NCBI RefSeq assembly: GCF_910591885.1
Contig: NC_063275.1
Location: forward strand, 24,044,501 to 24,108,500
Direction of reading: 5' to 3'
Source of the DNA: Bombus terrestris
Taxonomy: Eukaryota > Arthropoda > Insecta > Hymenoptera > Apidae
DNA length: 64,000 bases
Part shown: piece after piece, positions 38,401-50,922 of the stretch
Numbering within the stretch: position 1 is the stretch's first letter
How the letters are laid out: every line of letters starts with the position of its first letter
Notes under the pieces: model-generated
What the model was told of the DNA's origin: nothing
What the model saw: only the letters and a program-made list of their open reading frames with translations
Database searches by the model: none
Program-made: the position numbers and the translations under genes

Positions 38401-41400
38401 AATTACGGATCACATCTTTCATTTGGAACGTTCCTTCCTTCAAGCGTTTACTCGGTATCGCTGAGAACAACGAAGACGACATATTTCTCCTGTAACGTTA
38501 GATGACCCATACCACGCATGCATCCTCTGTACCATAATTTATCGCTCAACTTGGATCATCGTAAATTCAGGACCTTCGGTGCTCGAGGCGTTTCCTTTTT
38601 CACATTTTCTAAGGAGAAAAATATTTTCAGATGATCAGATTATACGAATGTATTCATCGACTTTTTTTCGAAACGTCGCTTTTTCAAAAACTTCTAATTC
38701 TTGTTTGTTACATCGTAATATCTTTATAATACAGCGTTTTATTTTCGAATAGAAACATTTTTCCGATAACCTGGACACTGCACTTGTTTTGTTGCGAAAT
38801 TAAAAGAGTTTATTTATTAAAACCGCAAAAGAATAGTAATTTAATTTTGACTTAACTATAGTAGTTGAAGAAAGATAATTAATTGTGATAAAGATACGAT
38901 GTGCGAGGGTACAATAAAATAAAATTGATAAATAATTCGTGTTCGTGAAATAATTTTACGAAAATGATTTTTTCTTACGTTTAAAATAAGTATCCTCGCG
39001 AGATTTATGTGTATGTTGTAAAACCACAAAACTTGTCCGAGGAATGGGATTAACTTATCCCTGAGCGAAAGGAGACCATTCGCCTACCCAAAGTGCAATT
39101 AAAAATTTTATCACTTCCCAAGGGCAAATTACTGCGAAACATTAACCACCAAGTGTCGCTCAGGGGTCGTCGCTGAAGCACCGAAATATTAAATTCATCC
39201 ACTCTTCTCCCTCTTCAACTAAACGTCCTTCTCTTTAATTTCACCCTCGTTTCGATGTTTACGTCATCGTCTTGTCAACAAGAAGATGAATAAAGAAACA
39301 AAGATTTGAAAATGCAGGACAGACATCCATCAAGGAATATCGATCAATATTATAAATTCTGAGCAAAATATTGCTATTGTATAGTAACACGAATATTCGC
39401 AAATCATTTGCCTGTAGATCAACGAGTGGAAATTATATTGAAAAATCAAAATTTCGTAATACCTAGGTAAATGTATTATTTTTGTATCATTTTACGTTCT
39501 GTATTAACATCTATCACTTGTTATAGCTCTTACGTTATGTCATATACCGTTTTAAAAAGCGAAGGAATTAATTTTCATGTATGACGTTATCACAATTCGT
39601 GAAAATTGTTGAAAGGTGGATGAGAAAATATTCGTTTCGAAATTTCAACCGTAATTAAATATCGCGATAGATCACAGCTGTTCCTCGATCTTTGTGGCAG
39701 TTTTAAAGTATCCAAGAGACGCTAGTTAGCATGCGACTTCGATCCTGCACGTCCAATTGTCTCCGTTCGTTAATAACTGTCCGTTCCATTAACGAAGTGT
39801 TGAAATATTTGCCAAAATGGGGTCCAACCATATCGTCTTTCCGCCAAATTAAAATTCACCTCGTGCCCTCGAGAACGTTATGTACCTCGAGTTGGCCAAG
39901 TACGAATGAAGGTAATTCCAGAATTAGACCGATCGTCCGTTCTCTATATAGTTTACTCCAAAAAAGTCGACTTTCCGGCAAAATTACTTACCGCGCGTGA
40001 ACTGTAACGAGATTGTTTGCTTTAGATACCTTGAATTCGCTTTTGATAATTGTTTTCTAAAGAACATATCGCGGCCTTCCTTTCTTTTAATTACCATACG
40101 AAGGAAAAAGAAAGTTACCGTACTGAAGAAATATTTTAAAATTCACACGACCTTTTCGCTGAAAATAATCCCAAGTGTTGAAGAGGTATTCGCAAACGCG
40201 AATTTTCTACCTGTGTCGTGAGAATGAGAGATAACAATATGGCATAATAATCTCTGTTAAAGTTTGACTTACTTTTTTGCTGTTAGTTCAGCAACTGCAT
40301 AATACACAGTTCCTAATTACATTACGAAAGAAATATATTAATAATAATTTATCATATGAATATATCATATGAAAAACTGAAATATATAGGTAGAGTTTTC
40401 ATTTTAGACATATGCTTGAAAATAAATAAGTTAATCGTTCATTATATATGCCTCTGAAAACCGAATGAGCACGTAGTTCTGTAACGCGCACGCAATATCG
40501 AATAAAATACGTGATAAAAGCTAAAAATCACAAGATATTAAAAAAAGGTTAACAATCGCAGCAAAGTATACACACGTGTATAAAATAGTATGTTAAAAAA
40601 AAATGTTGTACGAATATTATTTGCTAGCATGCAGAATGGGCAGCGGAAATTCGATCAGCGATGAACGCGTTAGTAACTTCCACTTCATTTTAGCGCCAGT
40701 TTTTCTTTCAATCCAGATGCATCATCGATAGTGTACATTATCGGTTATTTCACGCGCGCTGAAAATGTCGACAGCTCGAATGGAATATGCAGTGAAAACA
40801 ACGCACGTTGAACGAATGGAACGTGTTAAAAACAAACGCCTCGTGTTCGACGCACAGACGACAGCAGTCTATCAATATAGAATGTAACGAAGCTTTCGCT
40901 TTAATTGCAATCCGTTCCTTTGTCCCTGAAATGCGGGCATCTCGCGAACCTGTTATAAAACGTCCAGGCAAACGGTGACACTGCATTACAATAACAATCT
41001 CGAAAATATTTGGAAAGAATCCGTGACCGGCGTCCGCGTACGATTGCCGATTAAAGGACTCCGCTAGCAAGCTACCAAACAAATTTTACGCAATGAAGAT
41101 GAAAGTAAATAGTAAGGTGTTCGATCGATCAAACGCTGACTATGTATTTATCTAGGTTTTTAAAATTATACGTCGCGTATAATTTTAAACAGGAATTTTG
41201 AACGAGAGTGAACGAGTTTCAAGTGTTAAAGATGAGCTTATAATATCTGCTTAAGATTAAATCTCATTCAGATTAATCAAGTTCTCTGAATTCACACCAC
41301 TTGAATTCAAACAATTTGAAACATCTTGACCAGTGTCAATCTGTTATTTATTTAACTCGAGGTATTCCTTTGAGTTTCTACGTTCTCGTTAATCTTTCAT

Positions 41401-44400
41401 TAACAAAGCTACTTCAAGTCAGCTTAAATTCAAACAGCTTGATTAATCTCGTTTGAACGAGACTTTAGAATCTCATAGAGGACCATAAAATTATCTGTAG
41501 TTTAAAACGACCGTAAATGTACTTCGAGGATGTCGAAATAATTTGCCTTGAGCGAATGGAAGATATTATAATATAGAGAGACAGAAAACGTGCAGATGTC
41601 GAGATATACATATTCCGTGGAAGATAAATGTTTGATTTAATTCTTCAATTATAATCATTGATCTTTGAATTGCATATGGTCTTTGAATTGTACTGCGTTT
41701 AGATGCGTTGCGTTATATTCTTACGCTCCGGAATTGTCTTCGTATCGAAACACTTCCCAAGATGTTACTATACAATGAAAGTCCCTACTAATGCACTGGA
41801 AGTGTTACAAGCAAACGAGCATTTCCTGAGATCTCGGCTTTTGTAGGAGGAATCACGTATATTCGCGGTGATGCGACAATTTTCGTGTGTTTTCATGCGC
41901 GGTCCTGTTTATCGTCTGTCGGGTAAACGCGTCAAATATTAGTTTCCTTATCGCGTGGTTAAGCCATCGTGCCGCGTAACATGCAGGCAGAGCACGCATT
42001 TGCCCATTTATTGGCCGTGTTTCGATTCATATCGTTCACGACAAGCGCTAACCATTTGTATATGGATCATCCCCAAGCAACAGGACTATGTTTCTAAATT
42101 TTTTAAAAAGAGAAGTTACTTTAAAAACGTTATCTTAGAGAAGAGCTAGTTCGCAATTTGGAAAGTAATTGTAGATCAATATACATATATGCTAGTTATT
42201 TGCAAGCGTAAATTAGAAATTTGGTACGAATGCGTTTCTTTCCAAGAACGAAATAAATTTCCTATGAATTTTCAAAATTTTACAACTACGCCTTAGTACG
42301 ATGTATCAATATTTATAAATGAAGAGTCACTCGTACGCCATATATTGCGCGAATTAAGCTTCAAGGAAGAGATATTAACCTTTACAACCAGCAGTTACAC
42401 CGATAAATTCCAGGGCACTTCTCTGCTGTTGTAATCTATAGCTGCGTGCTCCAGCTCTCCATTAACTCGATCTCTTTTATCAAAATTTACACCTACCTAT
42501 CATTCATTCGCAACTTCAAAATAGTCGGTAAATCAAGACTTCGGCTTTCGTACAAACACCATTTATTCTCTACTCTCCGTTTTTAACGAACGATTCCGAC
42601 ATCCTACACCAAAAACATCTCCACCCTATAGAACTCGCTCTACACCCACTCATCACGGAATCTTTTACTCGGTCGGTGGAGGACGATAAAGAAAATTAAT
42701 TCGTAAATCATAGGTAGTAAGTGTGGGCGAAAGAGATTAGCTCTTGAGCCGGAACAATTTTTCCTCGAGCAAACAGGTTTGGTTCGGTCGAAGACCTATG
42801 AAGTTGCGACGAATCGCAAAGAAAGGACAAGGGAAGATCAAAGGGCGGAGAACAAAGGGTCACGTGGCTGCGTGGGTACGAGATCGATGGCATCGTTCCA
42901 TCGAGAGATTAATCAATGGCGCTACGTTGGTCACACATTGTTCCCTAGTCACGAGAAAATCTTAATTTTCCCCAGTCAAAGACGCCCCTCGCCCCTTTAT
43001 TAGCCTAGGTGCGACGAAACAGGACTCGAAATATATCACGCGACGATAGCATGCGTTCCACAAAGAGATGTTTTCGTGGTAAAGCAGGGACAAATTGTCT
43101 CCTTTCAAAAGGAAAAACAGGCAAAGGAACGTGTTCGTCACTGAAAATTTTTGGTTCGATATTGAGGTCTTCTACTATAACTACGGAGAAAGTTTTATGT
43201 TGCAGATGCAGCGGAAAGAAAGTTTAAGATTGACACATACATGTGAGTACTAGAAACTTTCTAACTGGATGCTTCTTGACAGGTTAGTAACAATCATCTA
43301 TTTTGTGGCAAAAATAAGCGGACAGGTAGTAGACATTTCTAATTTCTATTGTTTATTAAATAATCTATGCTCTATAGTATAATTAATAAAACTTAAATAT
43401 ATAACACAAATACCAGTTCGATTAAGCTTCACTGATATATAATGATATATAATTTTTCTTGTCTATTTATTTTTTCTCCAACTGTTATTATTTACGTCAT
43501 TATTCACGTTATTATTTATAGATTTATGATAACAAAATTCTAACATAATATCTTTTAAACTTACTTTTCACCGTCACTGTACCTCCGAAGCACGAAACTT
43601 GGTATTATATCGAAGAAATCTAAATGAATGATACAAGAAAAAAAAATGCAAAAGAAAAAAGAAATCTTTGTCTGTACATCCAAAGACAAAGTCTTCTAAA
43701 ATTTAGTTGTAAATCTGTAAAATTACTATGATGAGTTAGTTCATCAAGATTGATCATTTTGACCATTTTAATGGTACTAGTGTTAATGGGCCGAAGGAGA
43801 ATTACAGGATCGCCTCTATTTGCATAGTAATGTGGCCTGGTTCGCGATACTGGCAGCTGTTCTAATTGAATTTAAATGGAAAGAACTGTGTTACTGGGGA
43901 AGGACTGAGCTCCGTGTGATTCATGGGGTCTGCATGGGGTTATTTAGGCGAATGGTTTCAGGATAATTTTGCGGTTGGTTGATTATATGGATTCGTTAAT
44001 TATATAAAAGCTGGAAAACTATAACTTGGACATAGAGAGGATTTTTCTTCGAAAAACGGCGGTAAGGTATTCTATAAATAAAAATAAAAGGAAAATATCG
44101 GACAAATGTAGACTTATTAGGAAATATTGCAAGAATAAAAAATAAGAATGAACTGTTTTTGGTGAGCAATTATTCCTACGGTATTCTAAATAGAGTGCAA
44201 GGTAGCTGATTATAGCACGGCATAGAGTAGTTTTAACGCGAAAGTATCCTTGAATATGAAACGAGAATAATTTTAACAGAGTCTTGAAGTCTTGATCGAA
44301 CAGGAATCAGGAAACTGTGATTTGCATAAATCGGTATTCCGCAAGTTATAGGGATAAATATAGCAATATAGTAGGTAAATATACCGTAGAGCAAATTTAG

Positions 44401-45360
44401 TCTGAATTAGTATCTGCGAGGATGTCAATCGTTTGAGCAGAATCTTGTACCAACCTCACGATTACTCAGAAACTACGAAACAACGTAACGTTTAAAAATT
44501 TGTATTTCAAATACAATATATTGTTACGAATAAGAGTCCTTTAAACTTGAGTGCCAATAATATAGAGCCTTAAACCAGGCCCTTAAGGTGTTATAAGAAA
44601 TCCAGAAAATCGAAACAAAAAGTTTCTAAATAATTTCATTGATTTTTTATGATAATCTTTCTCTCTGTAACATTCAATTAATGTTTAAATGTCCTGAATT
44701 ATAGCATGCTCAATGCTTCAAATTGTAATAGCAGATGCACTTGTGTTTCCCTCTTGAGAGATCAAAGCTAATCTGCTAAGGTCGGTATACTAATAAACAT
44801 TTGTAGTTCGTGCAGAAATTTCTCGCGGCTAGCGCTTTCGACGAAAGACTGACTCTAGCGATATAACTTGTCTAAGGAACGCTCACGTCAAATGCAAGAT
44901 ATGAAGACGAACCTTTAGGGCATCGAGTAACGTTCTAGACAATCTGATAAACAAATCGTCAAAAATCATTTTCGATATTTTCAATAATTTGAAAAATTGC
45001 CTCTATTAGATTCATCTCTTAAGGAGATCTAGTTTCGAATTATAAGTCTCAAGTTTATTAAGAATTTTATCAAAATGAACAAAGTTCTGAAAGTAAGATA
45101 CTAACTTTGAATCTTCGATATTCTTCAAAGGCCTCGATAATTCAATGGACTTGCTCTTACTCAAACTAAATTTTAAATGAACCGAATCTCAAAATCTTCA
45201 ATCACAATTTTGTCCATGCAAAGGACACAAAGTTTCAGAAATAAGACACGAATTTCACAACTTCTATCGTTACGCATTCCACGGTTTTCAATCAAAGTCT
45301 ACGGTATATTCAGTTTCGCCTTCATTTTCGACCAATGCGCAAGCCAGTGGAAACATAAAT
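35446..45360. other. Non-coding stretch without recognised genes
   Basis: AT-rich sequence with GC-raised patches (about 35740-35990 and 43780-43960). Short open frames such as 39731-40000, 40750-41082 and 42744-43003 have no family resemblance and no splice support. No repeat with clear ends was found here. Confidence 0.5.
43780..43960. promoter_or_regulatory. GC-raised patch, candidate conserved regulatory element
   Basis: Balanced-composition sequence with TTTGCATAGTAATG and TTCTAATTGAATTTAAATGG (octamer- and homeodomain-like cores), sharply different from flanking AT-rich DNA and with no open frame. Function is inferred only. Confidence 0.25.
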
Positions 45361-45369
45361 TGTTCTGAA

Positions 45370-45700
45370 GCTGGCACGAGGTTCGCGGACAGGAAGGGAA
45401 TCCTGTTAATTAACTTTCCGGCACAATGGCGGACCGGAACTTATAACGGGGCATCAGGTGACCGACTTTTCGTCCCCTTTTAACAAAGAACGCTGACACC
45501 GAAGTGCAGCGGAAAACGCGAGGCGAAAGTAATGACACCGCGACGGAGGGGATGAAAATGAATCACGGACGAGGCACGCTCCATTAAGGATGTTTACCGA
45601 CTACCGGAGTCTGTGCTTAATCAATGCATCTTTTAATTAGACCCTCGTTAACTCTGTATCCGTCGCGCCGATAGGCCAGCGGAATTTGAAAGGTCTGAAA
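45370..45700. promoter_or_regulatory. CpG-rich non-coding patch, candidate conserved regulatory element
   Basis: About 330 bp of CpG-rich sequence with TTAATTAACTTTCCGG, GGGGCATCAGGTGACC (an E-box CAGGTG), CTTTTAATTAGACCCTCG and TTAACTCTG, and no convincing open frame. The mixture of homeodomain cores and an E-box suggests an enhancer. Conservation could not be tested. Confidence 0.3.
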
Positions 45701-45793
45701 ATGTTCAAGGTTTGCCGAGCGGTCAGTCAACACGTTTGACCGAACTATATAGATTACGGTTAGGACGACTAGATAGAAGTCGACTGAGCGAGC

Positions 45794-46097
45794 GGTCGAC
45801 TGCGGAGAAATTTTAGTAAGTCGCTTTGTGCAAATGCAAATTTGGTCTAGTAGCTCAGTCGACCGCCGAATAAGGACCGAGTGGCAGGAAAGTTTTCGTG
45901 TGCGAACACAAAAACTTGGTTGTGTACGTTAATAAAACCTAGTTGTATTCAGTCGATCGCCGAAGCCAACTTTTTAGATTTCCTGGTTAACTAGGGTTCT
46001 GTAACTCGTACTTTTTGGTAGTCAACCGTCGATGAAGCTAGTCGATTAGATTTGCATTTACACAAAGCGACTTACTGAACTTTTTCACTGGTCGACC
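45794..46097. mobile_element. Inverted-repeat element with 62-bp arms (MITE/foldback-like)
   Basis: The left arm 45794-45855 and the right arm 46036-46097 are inverted repeats of equal length that align without gaps, 49 of 62 positions by hand count. The central 27 bases are almost perfect (AGTAAGTCGCTTTGTG then AAATGCAAAT). The 180-bp interior holds repeated CAGTCGACCGCCGAA / CAGTCGATCGCCGAA motifs. No coding capacity. I did not find a clear target-site duplication, so whether this is a transposon or another hairpin-forming unit is open. Confidence 0.6.
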
Positions 46098-47669
46098 ACC
46101 TAATCGATTCGCCTGCAGTCGCTCTTACAGTGAATGCGTATACGGACGAACTGACATTCCGACGAATGAAACATCTCAAGATTACAATGTACACACTCAT
46201 AAGAATCGGTAGCTTAGGCACTGTATGCTAATTTTTACATACGGCATCGTTAGCAGGTCAATTAACGAACAATTGCGAGCAATGAAATATGTTTACGTAT
46301 TTATTTGTTATCATGTATTCGTTAATATGCGAACGTATTTAATTGTTTTGAGATATTAATACGTTCGCTGTAGATTCGATTCCATTTTTTACAATACCGT
46401 ACGCTGACGAAAAATGTTAACACGATACAGTATATTATAAAACCTTCTACATATGTTTAATATGAATTCGGGCTTTTCAATCCACGTTCAAATCGATGTC
46501 ATACATCTATAATCTAAAAGTATGTACTCACTCGAATGCATGCCGTATGCGGTAAACGTATTGAATTCGTTAAAGCAGTAGTCCGCGCAAATACGCATGC
46601 ACAGTAACCGTTGCCGCGCGAGATCGACATCTGTGATACGATAAATTTCTCTTTGATCCGGTAATTCGCTTCTTTCAAGAAACTTTCAACTCGAACGTTC
46701 GATAAAAGAACTAGAAGGACTGTACTTTTCCAAAGATCCTACTTTTCAGAAAGCTCTCGCGTAAAGTCCAGTAAAAATATAGTATAGCCTAGTCAAATGG
46801 AGTAGAGGTGGCACGATAAATCATCGTTCAAACGATATGACAGGGTTGGATGTGACACGGCATTCACAACGACACGGTGTTGAATCCAACGAGAACAATG
46901 GCGGCAATAATTTCGTAGATTTGCGTCGCACTTTTATGCTGCCGCTGCGCCGGATGTTAGAAAAAGGCGAAGAATGATGAGCGTTTAGCTCGACTACTTT
47001 ACGCGTAGGATTGCTGCGATCGAGTGGTTGGATTTACTGAAACGTTATTGCGACCGGTGTTTAGAAGTTTCGTATAATTTATACGTTTCCTTAACTTGAG
47101 AAATCAGAGAGTCGAGGCTGCAAAAATATTTCCAGATATATTCGAAGTAGATTTGAAATAGCTGATGCGTATGACGGTATAAAAATGGAATGAACTTTCC
47201 TTTACGAGAATGTAGGAAAGAAACGTGGATTGAAATTCTCATGCGGACGATTTCGTTTCCAAGAGGAAAGTTACGTTTGTCTTTGATTAAAGCTTCAGTT
47301 GCATCACAAGATGACTAGCTTTGTTTCATTCTTATTTTTACAATTGGGTTGAATAAAATGCACACTGTCCAAGAGGAAGATGATGATTGAAGTAAATTAA
47401 TATCTATAACGTACTCGAAATTGTTCGATCGTGTATATTCAGCGAAATATGATTTATCAAAGTCTTCATATTCCTAATACTTGGTACTTTTCTTTAGACT
47501 TTGTTGCTACTTTCGTTCTTTAACTAAATAATATAATCCGCAAATATTATTAACTAGAGAGTATTAAATACTAAAACATCGTTGAATTATCGGGTAATAT
47601 CAACAAAAATATCAATAGAAATAGTTAGCGCAAAATCTCGACAAAAACCTCTACGATTAAAGTTTCTAT

Positions 47670-47691
47670 AAAAAAAAAAAAAAAAAAAAAA
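47670..47691. repeat. Poly(A) homopolymer run
   Basis: 22 consecutive A bases, followed by GAAACAAGAA. It could be the tail of an old retroposed sequence, but no element body was recognised upstream. Confidence 0.9.
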
Positions 47692-47779
47692 GAAACAAGA
47701 ACGCCGTTCAACATGTTTTCTACACGCTCGATCGAATGATCTCCTATTTTTGCGTCTACATCGCAAATTCGAGGATTCG

Positions 47780-48010
47780 TTACTAATTGTTCGAGCCCGG
47801 CCGACCTAAATAACTTCTTGCAGCCATGAAATCCCGAAAAAAGACCTATATATGTTCGGGAGTGGACTCGTGAATTTTCGCGTTTCCATTCATTCGGGCG
47901 GCCCTTTCGGTCGAATCCACAATTATAATCGCAAATTCGAAGGCCGCGCCCCCTTTCTGATGTAAATTCGCCACCGTTTTTTAGAGCGTGACTGAGATGC
48001 CTAACGGCTC
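47780..48010. promoter_or_regulatory. CpG-rich non-coding patch, candidate conserved regulatory element
   Basis: GC-raised sequence with CGGCCGACC, CGGGCGGCCC, AATTATAATCGCAAATTCG and GGCCGCGCCCCC, directly after the AT-rich poly(A) region. No open frame of note. Regulatory role is inferred from composition. Confidence 0.25.
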
Positions 48011-49854
48011 TCTAAGGCTGATTTATAGGCAAGATACACACGCGATGGCGTGGGGTCAAGTGCTTTCAAACCAGGCGTGTAGCTACTTCCGACCGTTCGA
48101 TTGTGATGTACAGAGGTGATGGAGTACGATTCGACGATTTAACGATTTCACGGTTGGCCTGTTCGTTCCATGATACCATTGTGTTTGTTCTCGATAAACC
48201 GGCACGAAACGATTATTATCTACCGTGGATCTCGATTATCGCGAACGACAGCGTTTCTTTCCTGGCACCGTTTTTACAACGATGGCCTCGTACGCATACT
48301 ACGCACGATAAAACCGTAGAAGAAAATAATAATTTCATGCGGAACTTACGAGCTATTTCGACAATTTATGCCAACGCATACTCGTATATGTCAGCGCTGC
48401 TATTTCCAAGTAAATTTTTGCCGCGAGGCTAATTCGTACACGTATCTCGCGTTAAAATGCTAGAAACAAGCACCGTCTGACACCGAACACTTTACACGCT
48501 GAAATGTTTTTACTCGCCCAGCCGAGATAACGTTTAGTTTTGCCGCATTCCGGAACAGCTAGAAACCCAAGAACTTTTTCCACGACCTGTAACCGACTAC
48601 TAGAAAAATAAGTAGCAGAGAGCACCGTGCTACGATCCAATGAAATTCATGTTCGCGCGGCGATCACATAGCCGGTTTTAGAAGCGGTAAAACGCGGGTT
48701 TATTCCACTAACGTTCCACGGCGTGGTATTCGACATTAACCTCGGTATTAATATTGCACGAGGCTTTCGGAGATGACAGAATCGAAGGAAATTTAACGCT
48801 CGTAGCATCGAGAATATTGTTGTTCGAGCCTCCTAACGTCAAAGAAGGCATTAGACGTACGAGAAACTATGCCACACCTGTGACGTACGATCGTCGACTA
48901 GAAACATGTTGTAGAGATCAATGCAGGAATGATCATACCCCTTACACGATGAAAATACCTCTTGTTCCTTGAAAGCGGGTCGTCCATAAAATTCGTACGA
49001 CATACCCCACACAAACACTAAATAAATCTCTGTTTCTCTGGCAGTGATATCCGGGGACGATTCCCATCGAGTAATCGAGAAACCCAATTCTCATTCGTTC
49101 GCCCGGCGAGTGTCAAGGTTCGACGCTTTGGTAGTCGATCCACCCTATTCCCGGAAGGAAATCAGGCCATCCTGAACGACGATTGTAACGTCCACGCTGT
49201 CCGCTCATCGGTCGAGTCTTCGTAAACACTGGCAAGTTTCGCACTTGGCCCTCATAGTTGCACGAACAATGACGGCAGATCGATTAACGACACTGTACGC
49301 GCCCGTAGAAACGACAGAGGGTGTTCATCGGAATGGAAAATCTCATCTGATTCCTAGAAACGAGATAATCTTCTTGACTGGCTGATCTTGACACATCGAT
49401 TGTCGTGTCCATTTTGCGGCGATCTCTCAGAGATAGACTTTCCTACAGGGACCTTCCCGTTTCGTAGACTCTTCTTTCGTTCATTTTTATCTCCGCGTCA
49501 AAAACAACCGATCCCTGTGCACTCGACCGAACATCGCGTTCAACTGACCAAACACGCGGCTCCCAGCACATCAATTTCAATTCTCCCTCGTCGATCACCA
49601 CGCACCGACTATCTCCACCAGACAGACAACCAACAGAGACAGAGGCAGTTGCACGAGGCACCCCTCGTCACCTCGGAGTATCGCCGACTACGGCACGCTC
49701 CGCTCTCCCCTTCTTTCGCAACCCCTCACGACGATCACGTGACTGGGAAATTTTACTGGCGCAGCGGAATCAAACAACTTCCTGCTACGATCCGTTCTTC
49801 GACTTCCTGCGATCCTATAATGGATAGTACCACGAGAGTCGGATATCACACCAA

Positions 49855-49883
49855 CTCTCTCTCTCTCTCTCTCTTTCTCTCTC
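49855..49883. repeat. CT/GA microsatellite (GAGA-type)
   Basis: Almost pure CT repeat with one TTT interruption; GA on the minus strand. It lies at the heart of the promoter-like island. Confidence 0.85.
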
Positions 49884-50493
49884 GGTCGACTCGTCGATCA
49901 GTCCATCGTCGCACGAACCAACGTTTCGAGTCTGAAAACCGACAACCACGGGCACGTCATCGTGAGCACTGGCTGTACTAAAAACATCATCGATAGTTAC
50001 AGGCAACGTTGCTCTTTCGAAGCACTTTCACTTTTTTCTTGTTTTGGCGCGTGTACCGCGAGGCTGCACGTGCACCCACGGGGGTGTCTGCTTCGTAGCC
50101 GCCGTTCCCCGTGTGACACGTGTCACTGCGCTCTACCGCAGGAGAAAAGAAGAACGGCCTGTTCTGTGTGCGTGCGAGAAAGAGAAAGACAAAGATAGAA
50201 AGAGGAGGAGGAGGATAGGAGAATGACAAACGCGAGACTGCACGGCGGTCCGTGGACGGAAGACAGACGCGATGGCGTTACGAACGGAAAAGGAGGGAAA
50301 GTGTGACAAAGGGGGGAAAGATAGCGACAGGGAGAAAAAGAGGAAAAAAGGCGGCTACCAGCTCCGTAGCCTTCGATTTTTAGAAGGAAAGTGAAGGCTG
50401 CAGACACCGCCCAGCTAACCGCCCGGGTGTGCCAACGCGAAAAACCACCCCCGTAGTGTGCTCCACAACCGATGCCCCGAATTCTGTCATTGC

Positions 50494-50519
50494 CCATGCG
50501 CATGGTAACCTTGGTTACC
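50494..50519. promoter_or_regulatory. Two overlapping palindromes (CCATGCGCATGG and X-box-like GGTAACC-TT-GGTTACC)
   Basis: 50494-50505 is a perfect 12-bp palindrome with an NRF1-like ATGCGCAT core. 50504-50519 has perfect 7-bp inverted arms around TT and resembles an RFX X-box with one mismatch per half-site. The two share two bases. Such symmetric sites in a CpG-rich island are likely transcription-factor sites; the factors named are inferred from resemblance. Confidence 0.45.
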
Positions 50520-50922
50520 GCGCCCAAGCGCGCCAACTGTCGCCCTGGTGGTGGTCCACGGCACTATCACTATACCCTTGGAAAAGTTTCACGCACCCCG
50601 CCGATTCCTACGAGACGAAAACCGTGCGCGCCCCTGCGCGTTGCTCCGTTAAAGGGGCGGCGCGGTCGTGCTGATTATTTTTTCAGCGGGACGCGTTCCT
50701 CGCTGTGCCGATGAGTCAGCGATACCGAATTAAAGCCGAGAGGACGGTTTAGGGATTCTGCGAGAGACGTTGGATTCTGACATATGTCGATAGGATGTGG
50801 AATGGAATTTCAGAATTGCTTCGATCGAATATTTTCAGGCCAATTTTATATAGTGTGTATATCGTCGCGTGTATTATCGCGTGTGAATTCAAGATATATA
50901 AAAGGATAAAAGTATAATAATA

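Larger units (their letters stand above)
49000..50760. promoter_or_regulatory. GC/CpG-rich promoter-like island
   Basis: This is the most GC- and CpG-rich stretch in the window. It includes a CT repeat at 49855-49883, an initiator-like TCAGTC at 49898-49903 about 15 bp after it, a purine-rich (+ strand) tract at about 50150-50360, and two abutting palindromes at 50494-50519. CT/GA repeats next to an initiator are typical of insect promoters that use GAGA-type factors. The transcript served is unknown: it could be a distal 5' exon of Nmdar2 (minus strand, about 29 kb from the ATG) or a plus-strand gene whose coding part lies beyond the window. Long open frames here are low-complexity by-products of base composition. 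Confidence 0.5.

Noticed and set aside
47345..47375. TTGGGTTGAATAAAATGCAC, similar to the mariner-like end at 50923.
   Set aside because: It is not preceded by TA, and no matching inverted end was found nearby.
48103..48432. 109-codon plus-strand open frame.
   Set aside because: It starts at GTG, is not similar to any family I recognise and lies in a CpG-raised non-coding region where stops are scarcer.
49388..49981. The longest open frame in the window (197 codons, plus strand).
   Set aside because: It starts at a TTG, is rich in Ser/Arg/His/Pro, runs through the CT microsatellite and resembles no family; GC-rich DNA with few stops explains it.
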